Shown here: positions 51,987 to 63,370 of the stretch, one piece after another | Layout: each line of letters begins with the position of its first letter | Position numbering within the stretch: the stretch's first letter is position 1 | From: Agapetus fuscipes | Lineage: Eukaryota; Arthropoda; Insecta; Trichoptera; Glossosomatidae | Assembly (NCBI GenBank): GCA_951799405.1 | Contig: OX637359.1 | Coordinates: 6,878,201 to 6,942,200 of the forward strand | Length of the DNA stretch: 64,000 nucleotides | Direction: 5' to 3' | The notes under the pieces: model-generated | Database searches by the model: none | What the model was told of the DNA's origin: nothing | What the model saw: only the letters and a program-made list of their open reading frames with translations | Translations under genes and position numbers: made by a program

Positions 51987-52044
51987 AATATACACTTTCA
52001 AAAACGGGCTTTCAATTCACACCACACACACTCAACCTCCAAAG

Positions 52045-52062
52045 TGGTGACCCCGACGTGAT
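52045..52062 (+). other. Primer-binding site
   Basis: TGGTGACCCCGACGTGAT starts one base after the LTR, the expected place and TGG start for a tRNA 3'-end complement. The tRNA is not identified. TTGGTGACCCG follows at 52078, a partial echo. Confidence 0.65.
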
Positions 52063-52167
52063 TTAAAACAAAAAATTTGGTGACCCGTAATAATCAAAGT
52101 GCAGTAACATTTTTAAACATTTAATCAAAGTGCAAGAACAACGGAAGCCGCCAAAGTGAGCATCAAG

Positions 52168-52929
52168 ATGCCGCCATTCTGGCGTAAGAACGTCGGTCTG
52201 TGGATCGCGCAAGCTGAGACCCAATTTCAACATGCTGGAGTTACCGTGGACAGCACAAAATACTTCATACTCGTCGGTGGCTTGGATCAAGAAGCACTTG
52301 AATGTGTCGCCGATGTTATCATGTCGCCTCCGGCGGAGAAGATGTACGACACGCTGAAGAACGCTCTCATCGACCGGTTCAAGGAATCTGAGGAAAAATC
52401 CCTAGCAAAGCTGTTACATGGACTCTCCTTGGGAGACAAGAAACCTTCAATGCTTCTCCTCCAAATGAAGCAGCTTGCAGGATACAAACTTCAAGACAGC
52501 CCAATTCTTCGCAGCCTGTGGTTCCAGCACCTGCCGCAACAAGCCCAGACGATTTTATCTGTGTCGCCTGACCAGCCACTGGACCAACAAGCCGCAATAG
52601 CTGACCGCATTATAGAAGTCTGTCAGGGACCTTCTATCTACAGTATGACGCAGTTACCTACACCAACTTCAAGCCAAGACTCTCTACGCCCACTGGTTAC
52701 ACAGCTCATCACGCAAGTAGGGGAGCTAACGAAGAAAATAGAACTGCTGGAAACAAAACTGCAGAGACAAGGCAGAAGTCACAGTCGCGGACGCTCCGGG
52801 AACCGTTTCTCATCAAGCTCATCAAGAACAGCTGACGGTCTTTGCTTCTACCATAGTAATTTCGGAAACAACGCCAGAAAATGTCAACAGCCATGCAAAA
52901 TGGCGGAAAACTTCAAAGGCGCTCAGTAA
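52168..52929 (+). CDS. gag: Gag of the LTR retrotransposon
   Basis: About 253 residues from ATG 52168 ([20 protein letters not shown]). Family role: forms the particle and packages the RNA. The N-terminal two thirds resemble arthropod gypsy capsids ([33 protein letters not shown]). A coiled [19 protein letters not shown] segment and a basic Ser/Arg stretch precede a zinc-knuckle-like [18 protein letters not shown]. The frame is open upstream, and ACG at 52141 sits where the second internal region has ATG (57382), so the original start codon seems mutated here. The gene ends at 52929, overlapping pol by 49 bp; pol lies in the -1 frame. Confidence 0.82.
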   Translation: MPPFWRKNVGLWIAQAETQFQHAGVTVDSTKYFILVGGLDQEALECVADVIMSPPAEKMYDTLKNALIDRFKESEEKSLAKLLHGLSLGDKKPSMLLLQMKQLAGYKLQDSPILRSLWFQHLPQQAQTILSVSPDQPLDQQAAIADRIIEVCQGPSIYSMTQLPTPTSSQDSLRPLVTQLITQVGELTKKIELLETKLQRQGRSHSRGRSGNRFSSSSSRTADGLCFYHSNFGNNARKCQQPCKMAENFKGAQ

Positions 52930-55900
52930 TAGCAGCTTGCTCGACGCCGACGCCAACACAAAGCTGCAGATTACATGTGTGGGACTCGCTGTCATCTCAA
53001 AAGTTTCTGATTGACACGGGCTCAGACATTTCCGCCATACCACCCCGCCGCTTCTCCAACAATGCAACCAACACCCAACAGACAGCATTTCCGGAAATCT
53101 ACGCAGCAAATGGCACCAGGATTCGTACTTATGGTACACAAGACATCAAGATCAGTCTCGGACTTCGCCGTGAGTTTGAGTGGACTTTTATCATCGCGGA
53201 TGTCGGACAACCCATTATTGGAGCTGATCTTCTCCACCAGCACAACATATTAGTGGACCTACGTAGACAATGTCTTATCGATGGCACAACTCAGCTAATC
53301 TCAAGAGGACACAGAGCACCAGGACCATCGGCCAAGCTATCGATGATAAACAATCTTGACCCATACCACAAGATCATCTCCATGTATCCCACATTGATTC
53401 ACTGTCAAGCAAAGGAAGCGCCACAAGCAACGAAACACACAGTGACACACATCATCGAAACCAAGGGACAACCTGTCACAGCCAAAGCACGAAGATTAGC
53501 ACCTGGACATCTGGAAGCCGCCCAACAAGAATTTGCCAAGATGATGAAACTAGGGATATGCCGCCCATCCAAAAGCAATTGGTCCAGCCCGCTGCATATG
53601 GTGAAAAAACCCAATGGAGGTTGGAGACCATGTGGAGACTACCGCGCATTAAACGCCAAGACCACTCCGGACTGCTATCCCATACCGCACATCCACGACT
53701 TCGCACACCGCCTGCATGATGCGAAGATATTCAGTACATTGGACCTAGAACGAGCGTACCATCAAATCCCGGTCAACCCTGAAGATGTGAACAAAACTGC
53801 CATCATTACACCATTCGGATTGTTCGAGTTTACAGCCATGCAATTTGGTCTCTGTAACGCAGCTCAAACATTCCAGAGATTTATTCACGAAGTTACCAGA
53901 GACCTGGGATTCTGTTTCACCTATCTTGACGACATTTTGATTGCGTCCAAGAACGAAGAACAACACACCGAACATTTGAAGACAATTTTCAAAAGGCTGT
54001 GCGAGTATGGACTGGTTATCAACCCCGAAAAGTGCAACTTCGGAAAACGAGAAGTTAGCTTTCTGGGATACAAGGTTACCGCAGCTGGAACTTCGCCACT
54101 GCCTGAAAAGGTGCAGCAGATCCTCGAGTTCCCCATACCACAAGAAGTGAGAGCACTCCGAAGATTCCTTGGCATGGTCAATTTCTATCGAAGATTTTTA
54201 CCACACGCAATTAATGCGCAACGTGTTCTATTTGAAGCTACATCAAACTACAAGAAAAATGACAAGAGACCCATCACATGGACGAGCGAGTTGGAAAACT
54301 CCTTTGAAAAGTGCAAGGCCGACTTGGCCCAAGCCACTATGCTAGCACACCCCAAACCTGACGCGGAGCTATCACTTGTGGTAGACGCATCAGAGTTCGC
54401 CATGGGGGCAGCCCTGCAGCAACTTCAAGAAGGATCATGGCAGCCACTTGCATTTTTTTCAAGAAAATTCAGCGACGCACAGAGAAGATACAGCACGTAC
54501 GACCGAGAACTGTCAGCTATATACGAAGCCACCAAGTATTTTCGGCAGTTAATAGAAGGACGCATTTTTCACATCCTCACCGATCATAAACCATTGACAT
54601 TTGCGTTCAGAAACAAGAGGAACTGCTCTACACCGAGACAAGAACGGCAACTGGACTACATCTCACAGTTCACGACAGATGTGAGGTATATACCTGGACC
54701 GGACAATGTAGTAGCAGACGCCTTGTCAAGAGTAGAGGCCATAACAATACCTTCAACAATCAACTATGGAGACATCGCTAAAGCGCAGTCAACCGACCAA
54801 GAGCTAGAAAAACTCAAGAAGGAATCATCTCTGAAATTGCAACTCCAAGAAATACCTGGTACAGCCCTTGCTCTCTGGACAGACACCTCAACGGGAACGT
54901 CGAGACCTTTTATACCCAAGGACATGAGACACGAGATAATCAGGATGTACCATGAAAATGCACACACCGGTACAAAAGCAACGTACAGGACTCTGAAAAC
55001 GAGATTTGTATGGCCTGGACTGCAACGTGATGTCACACAATACGTACGCACGTGCATCACGTGCCAGAAAACCAAGATCACACGGCACACAACAAGCCCG
55101 ATACAAAGTCTCCCCACACCGGACTCAAGGTTCAGCTATATCCACATAGACCTTGTAGGACCACTGCCGTCATCACAGGAACACACATACATCCTAACAA
55201 TGATTGACAGATTCACCAGATGGCCTGAAGCGGTCCCACTGAAGGACATTACCGCTGAGACAGTCGCAAAAGCATTGTTGACAAATTGGATCGCCAGATT
55301 TGGCGTACCGTCCCACATTGTAACTGACCAAGGACGCCAATTCGAGTCGCAGCTTTTCAGAGACGTCACACGCCTCATTGGAGCCAAACATATACACACC
55401 ACCGCATATCATCCGCAGTCAAATGGATTGATCGAGAGATGGCACCGCACCTTAAAAGCCGCCATACGCTCCCAAACAACGTCAAGATGGACTGAAGTCC
55501 TGCCAATGATCCTCTTAGGACTGCGGAACGCAATCCGGGAAGACATTGCGTACTCACCAGCTCAACTCACCTACGGCACAACACTACGCATGCCAGGTGA
55601 CTTCTTTGAGAACTCCACACCAACAGAACCTGATACCTTTGCAAATAAACTACAGCTAACCCTACAAAATATCAGACCGGTACCCACCTCAAACCACAAG
55701 AAGGAGCGACCATTCGTGCACAAACACCTACAAGAGTGCACACATGTATTTGTGCGTGTTGACTCACACAAAACACCTCTACAAGCGCCATATGAAGGAC
55801 CTTTCAAAATCGTTCAGAAAAACGATAAATACTTCATGGTTGACTTCAGTGGGAAAACCAAAACAATCTCAATAGATCGTCTGAAGCCAGCATACATGCC

Positions 55901-56072
55901 AGATGAAACATACACATCACATGGACCAGAACATTCACAACGGCCCGAAGCAGATGTACCAAACACAGCAACACCAAGGCCACTCAGCCCAGGACCTTCA
56001 AATCAACCCGAAGCAGAAAACACCAAAACAAGGTCAGGAAGACGAGTGACCATCCCCAAAAGATACTTGTAA
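52881..56072 (+). CDS. pol: Pol: protease, reverse transcriptase, RNase H, integrase
   Basis: Open for 1,063 residues. Aspartic protease: LIDTGSD near residue 45. Reverse transcriptase about 215-400: [28 protein letters not shown], catalytic YLDD near 348. RNase H about 495-620: [25 protein letters not shown]. Integrase: HHCC zinc finger about 690-735 (HENAHTG...CITCQKTK), DDE residues in HIDLVGPLP (about 755), TDQGRQFES (about 815) and [10 protein letters not shown] (about 850). A C-terminal tail ends [19 protein letters not shown] is the Ty3/gypsy order. No stop or frameshift interrupts it, so it may be active. Expression would need -1 frameshifting from gag; no clear slippery heptamer is visible in the overlap. 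Confidence 0.92.
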   Translation: MSTAMQNGGKLQRRSVIAACSTPTPTQSCRLHVWDSLSSQKFLIDTGSDISAIPPRRFSNNATNTQQTAFPEIYAANGTRIRTYGTQDIKISLGLRREFEWTFIIADVGQPIIGADLLHQHNILVDLRRQCLIDGTTQLISRGHRAPGPSAKLSMINNLDPYHKIISMYPTLIHCQAKEAPQATKHTVTHIIETKGQPVTAKARRLAPGHLEAAQQEFAKMMKLGICRPSKSNWSSPLHMVKKPNGGWRPCGDYRALNAKTTPDCYPIPHIHDFAHRLHDAKIFSTLDLERAYHQIPVNPEDVNKTAIITPFGLFEFTAMQFGLCNAAQTFQRFIHEVTRDLGFCFTYLDDILIASKNEEQHTEHLKTIFKRLCEYGLVINPEKCNFGKREVSFLGYKVTAAGTSPLPEKVQQILEFPIPQEVRALRRFLGMVNFYRRFLPHAINAQRVLFEATSNYKKNDKRPITWTSELENSFEKCKADLAQATMLAHPKPDAELSLVVDASEFAMGAALQQLQEGSWQPLAFFSRKFSDAQRRYSTYDRELSAIYEATKYFRQLIEGRIFHILTDHKPLTFAFRNKRNCSTPRQERQLDYISQFTTDVRYIPGPDNVVADALSRVEAITIPSTINYGDIAKAQSTDQELEKLKKESSLKLQLQEIPGTALALWTDTSTGTSRPFIPKDMRHEIIRMYHENAHTGTKATYRTLKTRFVWPGLQRDVTQYVRTCITCQKTKITRHTTSPIQSLPTPDSRFSYIHIDLVGPLPSSQEHTYILTMIDRFTRWPEAVPLKDITAETVAKALLTNWIARFGVPSHIVTDQGRQFESQLFRDVTRLIGAKHIHTTAYHPQSNGLIERWHRTLKAAIRSQTTSRWTEVLPMILLGLRNAIREDIAYSPAQLTYGTTLRMPGDFFENSTPTEPDTFANKLQLTLQNIRPVPTSNHKKERPFVHKHLQECTHVFVRVDSHKTPLQAPYEGPFKIVQKNDKYFMVDFSGKTKTISIDRLKPAYMPDETYTSHGPEHSQRPEADVPNTATPRPLSPGPSNQPEAENTKTRSGRRVTIPKRYL

Positions 56073-56568
56073 AAGTATTTCCTCACCCCGCTGCAGCCGA
56101 CTCCCCAATTTCACCCAGCGCAACGAGGCACTGGAGGATTGGACGTCGCTCACCATAGCTGCACAGCGTAGCAACAAACAACAATCCCGCTGCCCAAGCA
56201 GCAAACGCCGAACTACGGCACAGCAATCAATGCTACAACAAACAGCAACCGCTGAGCAACAAATAACCAACCCCGCTACAACAAGTAGTACAATTCCTCA
56301 CCACAGGACAACAGCCTGGAAAAACCAGAGGAACTCCATAAATCTGGAGACAACCTGACGACGCCTCAAGATCCTCATCAGGACCGCTGCAGCTGACTTC
56401 ACAATCCTGCCTCCGCATCCGCCTAGGAGGATCGTAAGCACACTCAGCTAACAGCGAACACACCAGATACAACGTAGAATCTCTTACCCTGCTACGACGA
56501 GTAGTACCTTCATCTTCTGCACAAAAACATCGCATCAATAACGCTCACTTCAAGACGTCATTGACACT
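56073..56568 (+). other. 3' untranslated internal region, no env
   Basis: About 500 bp, C/A-rich, with no ORF resembling an envelope. From CTACAACAAGTAGTACAATT onward it is the same as 58150-58440 in the second internal region. Confidence 0.7.
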
Positions 56569-56580
56569 GGAGGGGGCCTC
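56569..56580 (+). other. Polypurine tract
   Basis: GGAGGGGGCCTC directly before LTR2, repeated before LTR3 at 58440-58451. It is the expected plus-strand primer. Confidence 0.65.
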
Positions 56581-57283
56581 TGTGGTGCATCAGTACAGAA
56601 GATGAAAGAAAACCAGATATCTGAAATCAGATAAAAAGAAGATAATCCGAAAATTGTGCGTGCCCACCCCTAGTAGTGGGCCCGCGAGAACGAGCGGGAG
56701 TATAAAACGCGTACGCCGCGCTCCAAACAGCAGACACACTGAGACCACGGAACGAGCAACATCTTACCGCGCTCCCGCCAAAATTGCAAGCCGTCTCGCG
56801 TTCCCGCCGATTTCCAAGCAGAGACGCAAAACTACTTTGCACCGTCGCCTGGACGTCTCCGCAGACCACTACATCATCACCAGAGAAACTTCGAGACCAC
56901 CGAGCGGACATCTACATCTCCCGCCAAAATCTCAAGACATCTCTCGCGTTCCCGCCAATTTCCAAGCAGAGACGACATCTTACCTCGTGCCTTCGCCTGG
57001 ACATCTCCAGCTTCATCATACCTTCACCTGGACATCTCCAGCTTCGCCACATCTTTACCTAGAAGATTCTCAAGACCTCGCCAGGAACAGACTTGAGGCA
57101 ACCGTCTCCTACAGCACACTGCTCACATCACAACACAAAAGGTCCTTCTTAGGGCCACTTTTAATTTTCCTCAAAAGTTTACAGTTTTTCTCCTGCTCAC
57201 AACAAAAGGTCCTTGTTAGGGCCAATCCGAATTTCAAGCCTATCAAGCACGTCGGCACACCACACACACTCACAACCTCCAAA
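56581..57283 (+). repeat. Middle LTR (LTR2), 3'-deleted
   Basis: Identical by eye to LTR1 up to GGCCAATCCGAATTTC. It then lacks about 250 bp of LTR1 (including ATTAAA) and ends with its own 45 bp (AAGCCTATCAAGCACGTCGG, ...CTCACAACCTCCAAA). 703 bp. The U3/TATA region is kept and the poly(A) signal is lost. Confidence 0.85.
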
Positions 57284-58451
57284 GTGGTGACGCCCGACGT
57301 GATTTAAAACAAAAAATTTGGTGACCCGTAATAATCAAAGTGCAGTAACATTTTTAAACATTTAATCAAAGTGCAAGAACAATGGAAGCCAAAGTACGCA
57401 TCAAAATGCCGCCATTCCTTCATCACAACGTCGGTCTGTGGATCGCACACGCTGGAGCACCGTAGCCGCAATAGTTGACCGCAATATCGAAGTTTTCCAG
57501 AGACCTTCAAACTTCGATATGGCGCAGTCTTCTACATCTCAACAAGTTTCTCACCAACCCCGCTGCAGCCGACTCCCCAATTCCACCCAGCGCAACGAGG
57601 CACTGGAGGATTGGACGTCGTTCACCATAGCTGCCCAGCGGACCACCTTGCTGCACTGCCGAACAACGGCACAGCAACCGCACCTTGCTGCACTGCCGAA
57701 CAACGGCACAGCAACCGCACCTTGCTGCACTGCCGAACAACGGCACAGCAACCGCACCTTGCTGCACTGCCGAACAACGGCACAGCAACCGCACCTTGCT
57801 GCACTGCCGAACAACGGCACAGCAACCGCACCTTGCTGCACTGCCGAACAACGGCACAGCAACCGCACCTTGCTGCACTGCCGAACAACGGCACAGCAAC
57901 CGCACCTTGCTGCACTGCCGAACAACGGCACAGCAACCACCATGCTGCACTGCCGAACAACGGCACAGCAACCCCTGCTGCACTGCCGGACAATGGCACA
58001 GCAACCGCCGAACTACGGCTCAAGCAAACACTGCTGCAACCAGCAGCAACTGCCGAACAACGGCACACCAACATCCTTCCTGCAACAAGCAGCAACAGCA
58101 ATCCTTGCTACAACAGCAACCGCTGAGCAACAAACAACCAACCCCGCTACAACAAGTAGTACAATTCCTCACCACAGGACAACAGCCTGGAAAAACCAGA
58201 GGAACTCCATAAATCTGGAGACAACCTGACGACGCCTCAAGATCCTCATCAGGACCGCTGCAGCTGACTTCACAATCCTGCCTCCGCATCCGCCTAGGAG
58301 GATCGTAAGCACACTCAGCTAACAGCGAACACACCAGATACAACGTAGAATCTCTTACCCTGCTACGACGAGTAGTACCTTCATCTTCTGCACAAAAACA
58401 TCGCATCAATAACGCTCACTTCAAGACGTCATTGACACTGGAGGGGGCCTC
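57284..58451 (+). mobile_element. Second internal region: non-autonomous derivative
   Basis: Keeps a primer-binding site (TGGTGACGCCCGACGTGAT), the first gag codons with ATG at 57382, a short piece of mid-gag (57470-57540, matching 52588-52660), then the 3' untranslated region and polypurine tract. The zinc knuckle and all of pol are gone. Point differences in the retained gag pieces show it is an older separate lineage, not a fresh deletion of its neighbour. A 37-bp minisatellite has expanded inside. Confidence 0.8.
57648..58010 (+). repeat. 37-bp minisatellite, stop-free in several frames
   Basis: Perfect unit starts (TTGCTGCACTGCCGAACAAC...) at 57648, 57685, 57722, 57759, 57796, 57833, 57870 and 57907, then two or three variant units. 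Since 37 is not a multiple of three, each frame cycles through all three readings (37 residues per 111 bp), and no stop occurs in several frames on both strands. Overlapping long ORFs here are therefore by-products. Confidence 0.93.
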
Positions 58452-59366
58452 TGTGGTGCATCAGTACAGAAGATGAAAGAAAACCAGATATCTGAAATCA
58501 GATAAAAAGAAGATAATCCGAAAATTGTGCGTGCCCACCCCTAGTAGTGGGCCCGCGAGAACGAGCGGGAGTATAAAACGCGTACGCCGCGCTCCAAACA
58601 GCAGACACACTGAGACCACGGAACGAGCAACATCTTACCGCGCTCCCGCCAAAATTGCAAGCCGTCTCGCGTTCCCGCCGATTTCCAAGCAGAGACGCAA
58701 AACTACTTTGCACCGTCGCCTGGACGTCTCCGCAGACCACTACATCATCACCAGAGAAACTTCGAGACCACCGAGCGGACATCTACATCTCCCGCCAAAA
58801 TCTCAAGACATCTCTCGCGTTCCCGCCAATTTCCAAGCAGAGACGACATCTTACCTCGTGCCTTCGCCTGGACATCTCCAGCTTCATCATACCTTCACCT
58901 GGACATCTCCAGCTTCGCCACATCTTTACCTAGAAGATTCTCAAGACCTCGCCAGGAACAGACTTGAGGCAACCGTCTCCTACAGCACACTGCTCACATC
59001 ACAACACAAAAGGTCCTTCTTAGGGCCACTTTTAATTTTCCTCAAAAGTTTACAGTTTTTCTCCTGCTCACAACAAAAGGTCCTTGTTAGGGCCAATCCG
59101 AATTTCCTCAAAAGTTTCAAGTTACTTCCTATTTGCCAACTTCCATATTTCCTTTCCTTCCCCCACTTCAAGCATCAAGCATCCTGCTCGCCTCACAAGC
59201 AAGGCGGATGAAGGAGGACTTCCGCCTGGACGCAGCTTGAAGACCGGAAGATTGCAACCAATACAACATTTTGAATTACCTTTGATTGAACAGTACTGAC
59301 TGCATTAAAAATATACACTTTCAAAAACGGGCTTTCAATTCACACCACACACACTCAACCTCCAAA
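58452..59366 (+). repeat. 3' LTR (LTR3)
   Basis: 915 bp, matching LTR1 throughout as read by eye, including TATAAAA at 58572 and ATTAAA at 59304. Followed by AGAG, the target duplication. Confidence 0.9.
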
Positions 59367-59370
59367 AGAG

Positions 59371-61527
59371 CATTACAACTTTTCAATAGTTTATAAGGAA
59401 TAATGATTTTCTTTGCTAATTATATTATTAAATTCAGTATTTAGTGTACCCATGGTTGCAGTTCTAACCTTAATCATATATCAAAACGACAGTAAGGTTA
59501 GTAATTTATTAAACATCCTAGAAAATTCAGGATTACTGTTCACCTATTTAGTCAGATTAAAAAACGTTGGAGTGACGTAAAATTCAATAAACCTGAAATC
59601 GTGTTAAACAATGAGCTTAAAACTCGTGCTTAAAGAGAGAAGAAAAAGAATAAAGTCGGGTATTGAAAAGGATACTATGGCATAAAAAAGATTTTAAACA
59701 TGTGTTGTTTTTCTGCCAAGGCCTTCAATTGAGAACAGCTCGCGAGATGATATCAAAAATCGTGTGCACTATACAATTTCGGTTAATTGTCGTCAATCCC
59801 TTTTTCAGGTCATTTTATAGTGTACAAGCTAACTGGTTGACAAAAAATGCCGAGCGCTAATTGCTCACGCCACAATAACACTGTTTCCCATTTTTCTCAG
59901 GTGCTGCGAGTGATGCTGGTACGGCAAACTGGTCATAGGACACAAAAACAAAGTTTGCCATCGCGTTCATTATGAAATTTCTAACATGGATCTCAATTAC
60001 TCCATAGGGTATCGGGTAAAAAGGAACGGAAGTTTTTTTTCTCGATTCATATTCTTTTCTATACGTAAATATATATTTTTTGTATCAATAATAGGAGAAC
60101 TTATTTTCATTATTTTTTAGCGTTGTTCCCAATTTCCTCACTCTCCCTTAGCAGTCTTATGCAGAGTCAGCTGTTTACTACACTCTCGCTTGTAGTTAGA
60201 AAATTTAAATAATTTAAATATTTCAGTTTTTTTAGTCTTCTTCAATAAAAAGAACATTAAGCGAATTTATCTCAAGTTTATATCACATAGATCTTACACA
60301 ATGCACAATGTATATACCTAAAGCTTTATTTGCTGAAAAACAAATCATTTTTAAGTTATAAAGTAAGTGACAGCTTGGTGTAAGACTGATTGTGAATAAC
60401 ACTGGGTAAAAATATGTGTCTTTTTAACTCGTATGTATACAATATGTACCTATAATAAAAAATATATACGTTTCTTGGACGGGATTATTATATTTTTTCT
60501 TACGTACGTCATTGAAGATTTTATTACCGACAAATCATAAAAAGATTATCAAGCTCAAAAACTAACAGGACCGCTTTGAAAAAAAATCTAAAATGCCTAC
60601 CTTGAAATTTTATGCGTATATTTTTTTCATCATGCAATACTAAGTTATTTCTGAATTTTGAAATTTTGAAAAAGGAATTCAATTTAAAATTTGGTGTTGC
60701 TACATCTACATATTATAATCACATTCCCGAGAAATGTTTTGAATACCTACCTATAACTGTTTCGTAAATTAAAGTGAAGAAAGCTGTGGGCATCGATATA
60801 TAGAACTGGATGGGCTAAGAAATCAATCCTTTGAGAATTAGAAATACGCTACCCCACTCATCATACAAAAATCCAAATTCAGTCTATCGGTAACCTTCCA
60901 ACTATCAACAGGTATGTTACCTAATTGGAAAAAAAAATCCATATAAATCCCAAACTGGGTATTTTCTAAACGTGCCAACAAAAGAGAGTATATGTGTTAT
61001 AGAACATGGAATATTATTTCACTTCCACTATTCTATATGATTACGTTGATAAAATTTATTTTTCATTTGTCGAAATATTTGTTCACGAAAGTGACAGCCA
61101 TTTCTAGAGCTAGTGATGTTCAAATATATAGGTAGGTACTTGCTTCTTCAAGTATGTAACTTCTATGCTCGCGGTAATAGATACTTGTGAAAATCATCCC
61201 GTACATAATGAGGTGGGAACATTTTTGAATTCGGAATTTATCAGATATTTTCATACTTTCAACAACACTAGTAACAAACACGTTACCATAGTGATTTTAT
61301 GGGTTTCCATGGTGATATGTACATAGATTGAAGACGGAGTAGAGACACGTTGCTTACATAGATAATAACAATTAAGCATTTCATATGTCGTGAGCGAGAC
61401 AGCACTATTAACAATGTATGGTGTCAAAGACGGTGCATCATGTTGATTGGTACTAAATCACATTTTGTCGGCCCTTCCATTGAATATACTTCCATGGCTG
61501 TGGGCACATAAACGAACAAGACACAAA
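59371..61527. other. No supported gene
   Basis: About 2.1 kb of AT-rich DNA. The open stretch at 59663-59860 lacks recognisable features. No repeat family of this window appears. Confidence 0.4.
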
Positions 61528-62150
61528 TGAGGCCGGAACATTTTTGAATTTGAAACTTTTTTCACGACGAGCAAACGTCGGTCTTGTACGGGACACTGGT
61601 GACGACACAATATTCCCTATGCCAGGGGTACCCATACTTTTTCTTGAGGAGATCGATTAAAATTTATGAATAGTAGATCGACATTTGATGGGTTCTACTG
61701 GGATGAATTTTTAAATAAATTTTGTACATAATAATTCTGAAAAAAAACCGCTCCCTTAAATAGATGAAGAACATATTGCGCAATAACTAGCTGATGTCGT
61801 CGCGGGTCGGATGGCAGGCTTACGCGGGCCGTATGTTGGACAAGCCTGGCTTAGCCGAACAAATATAATTCATAATGTTATAAGGAAAAAAATAGCATAA
61901 GTAAAATTACATAGAGTGCAAAATGTCAAATCAGTTTTAAGGTCGATCACTGAAATTTTAGCTATCCTCGGCGATCGACCTTAAAACCTCCCGCAATCGA
62001 CCGGTCGATCGCGATCGACTGTTTGGGCACCTCTGCCCTATGCCGATTGACGTGCGAAAAAAATGACGTCAAACGGTCGAGTTGCTAGGAAAAAGGCGAA
62101 TAAATATTTTTAATGGTTGCTAAGGGCCTTGTTACATAGACATGCGTCAA
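61528..62150 (-). mobile_element. MITE family 1 copy split by a hAT-type element
   Basis: Left part AATGAGGCCGGAACATTTTT, GAGCAAACGTCGGTCTTGTA, ACAATATTCCCTATGC. Right part CCCTATGCCGATTGACGTGC, GGTCGAGTTGCTAGGAAAAA, TGGTTGCTAAGGGCC. Confidence 0.7.
61623..62035. mobile_element. hAT-type non-autonomous element with 8-bp target duplication
   Basis: 413 bp, ends CAGGGGTACCCA and TGGGCACCTCTG. CCCTATGC is duplicated exactly at 61615-61622 and 62036-62043, the length expected for hAT transposases. The interior has GATCGAC-rich palindromes (CGACCGGTCGATCGCGATCG). No transposase. Confidence 0.88.
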
Positions 62151-62689
62151 AACATATAAAATAATATATTATTAAATAAATCATTCAAATTCCAATATTG
62201 TAACATTTCACGAGCTGTTTATGGTGGATATTTTAGAACTTCCGGTCATAGACAATGAAGATAATTTTCTTACTTATTTCCGGTAGGTAGATATGTATTA
62301 ATTGCATAATAATAAAATTTGATTATCGTTTCCACATTGTATGGGCGGCAATGAGAAAAGCATCTGGCTGCATTTATAAATAACTGAGGTCTGTAGCGAA
62401 TCCCCCCATTCGCTAATAATGCATTCCTCTCTTCATTATTACAACTCATTCTAACATTCAACAAATCATTTCCGATGGAATCGGCACGAATTTAAATTTA
62501 TATTTCTTTTCTTGGAGAGCAAACGTCGCGTGTCCATGGGACTATTTCTTCTTTCAGTGCCACTTTTAACGAAGATCGGCGGACATCACTGCTATTTTCA
62601 GTTTGGATGCTGCGGCTCGCAACAGGGCCTTAGTGTTTTTTCCAACCCACTGTCCCAGGTTTTACAGCCACGATGTCCTTGAATATGGG

Positions 62690-63165
62690 ACTGCAGTCTT
62701 CAGCAATCAATAACAGAATATTTGTTAACCTTTTCGCTTACAATCCGTATTAAGTAACAATTGTAGTGTCTATGGCTCCGGACAGGGCTGGTACTAATTT
62801 CTTGTGAAGGCTGAGTGAGTCTTGCCGGTACTTTATTTTGGGTTTGAAATTAACAGCGAAACAGCAAGTTATTTCTGACAGCTTCGGTAGGAATCGATCC
62901 CAACCTCTCGGAATAGAATGCAAGCATTCTACCAACTGAGCTATCAACTGAAAATATTTGTTAACCTCTTGTCTAACAACCCGACCGTATGAAGCCACAA
63001 TATACTCAGCACATGATTTGATATAGAAAATATTGTGGCATCATCCCGCCGGTTTGTCAGGGAAAAGGTAAATAAATATTATGTTATTTGTTGCTTATGA
63101 CGGCAGTCACATACAAGGCTGACGTTGCTCGCCGAGAAAAAAAATCCATATTAAAAAATGTTTGA
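62690..63165. mobile_element. MITE family 1 copy split by SINE2
   Basis: Left: GGGACTGCAGTCTTCAGCAA, AGAATATTTGTTAACCTTTT. Right: AACAACCCGACCGTATGAAG, TTTGTCAGGGAAAAGGTAAA, GACGTTGCTCGCCGAGAAAA. Confidence 0.55.
62765..62958 (-). mobile_element. SINE2, head and 5' body
   Basis: Minus strand: GATAGCTCAGTTGGTAGAAT (A box), GAGAGGTTGGGATCGATTCC (B box), GAAGCTGTCAGAAATAACTT, AAAGTACCGGCAAGACTCAC, CAGCCTTCACAAGAAATTAG. The best-preserved tRNA-like head of this family in the window. Confidence 0.75.
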
Positions 63166-63167
63166 AG

Positions 63168-63370
63168 GTGAAACTGAATTAATGCTGATTCACTGATTCG
63201 ACAAATCGTGGATGAAACATTTTATTATGGGTAACTTCTCATAAGTAAGTGAACTAATTTTAAAGAAGTGCTCATGAAAAACATCTATACTACAGGATGT
63301 TCACAATGTGTTTTCTCGTAGAAAATAGGGAAAAAGATGCATTAATCTAAGAAACCCATGTTACTAAAAT
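63168..63370 (+). mobile_element. MITE family 3 copy, 3'-truncated
   Basis: GTGAAACTGAATTAATGCTG, ATTCACTGATTCGACAAATC, GTAACTTCTCATAAGTAAGT, GTTTTCTCGTAGAAAATAGG. Confidence 0.6.

Larger units (their letters stand above)
51129..52043 (+). repeat. 5' LTR (LTR1)
   Basis: Starts TGTGGTGCATCAG, ends CAACCTCCAAA. It contains three internal direct duplications: CTCCCGCCAAAAT...TTCCAAGCAGAGACG; CTGGACATCTCCAGCTTC; and AAAAGGTCCTT.TTAGGGCCA...CCTCAAAAGTTT. A long open frame (51202-51888) crosses it but is not thought to be coding. Confidence 0.9.
51129..59366 (+). mobile_element. Three-LTR Ty3/gypsy-like retrotransposon complex
   Basis: Order: LTR1 51129-52043, gag-pol internal region 52044-56580, LTR2 56581-57283, a second gutted internal region 57284-58451, LTR3 58452-59366. 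LTR1 and LTR3 are both 915 bp and I find no difference between them, so the whole unit is young. AGAG flanks it at 51125-51128 and 59367-59370 and nothing similar flanks LTR2, so the unit behaves as one insertion. Both internal regions have their own primer-binding site and polypurine tract. No envelope gene. Confidence 0.88.

Noticed and set aside
56073..56580. Envelope gene after pol
   Set aside because: No open frame with signal peptide or transmembrane segment; the region is shared with the non-coding passenger region.
57648..58010. CRISPR-like regular repeats
   Set aside because: Units abut without spacers and the genome is eukaryotic; it is a minisatellite.
57438..58229. Several 130-263-codon open frames on both strands
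   Set aside because: All come from the 37-bp minisatellite, which lacks stops in several frames.
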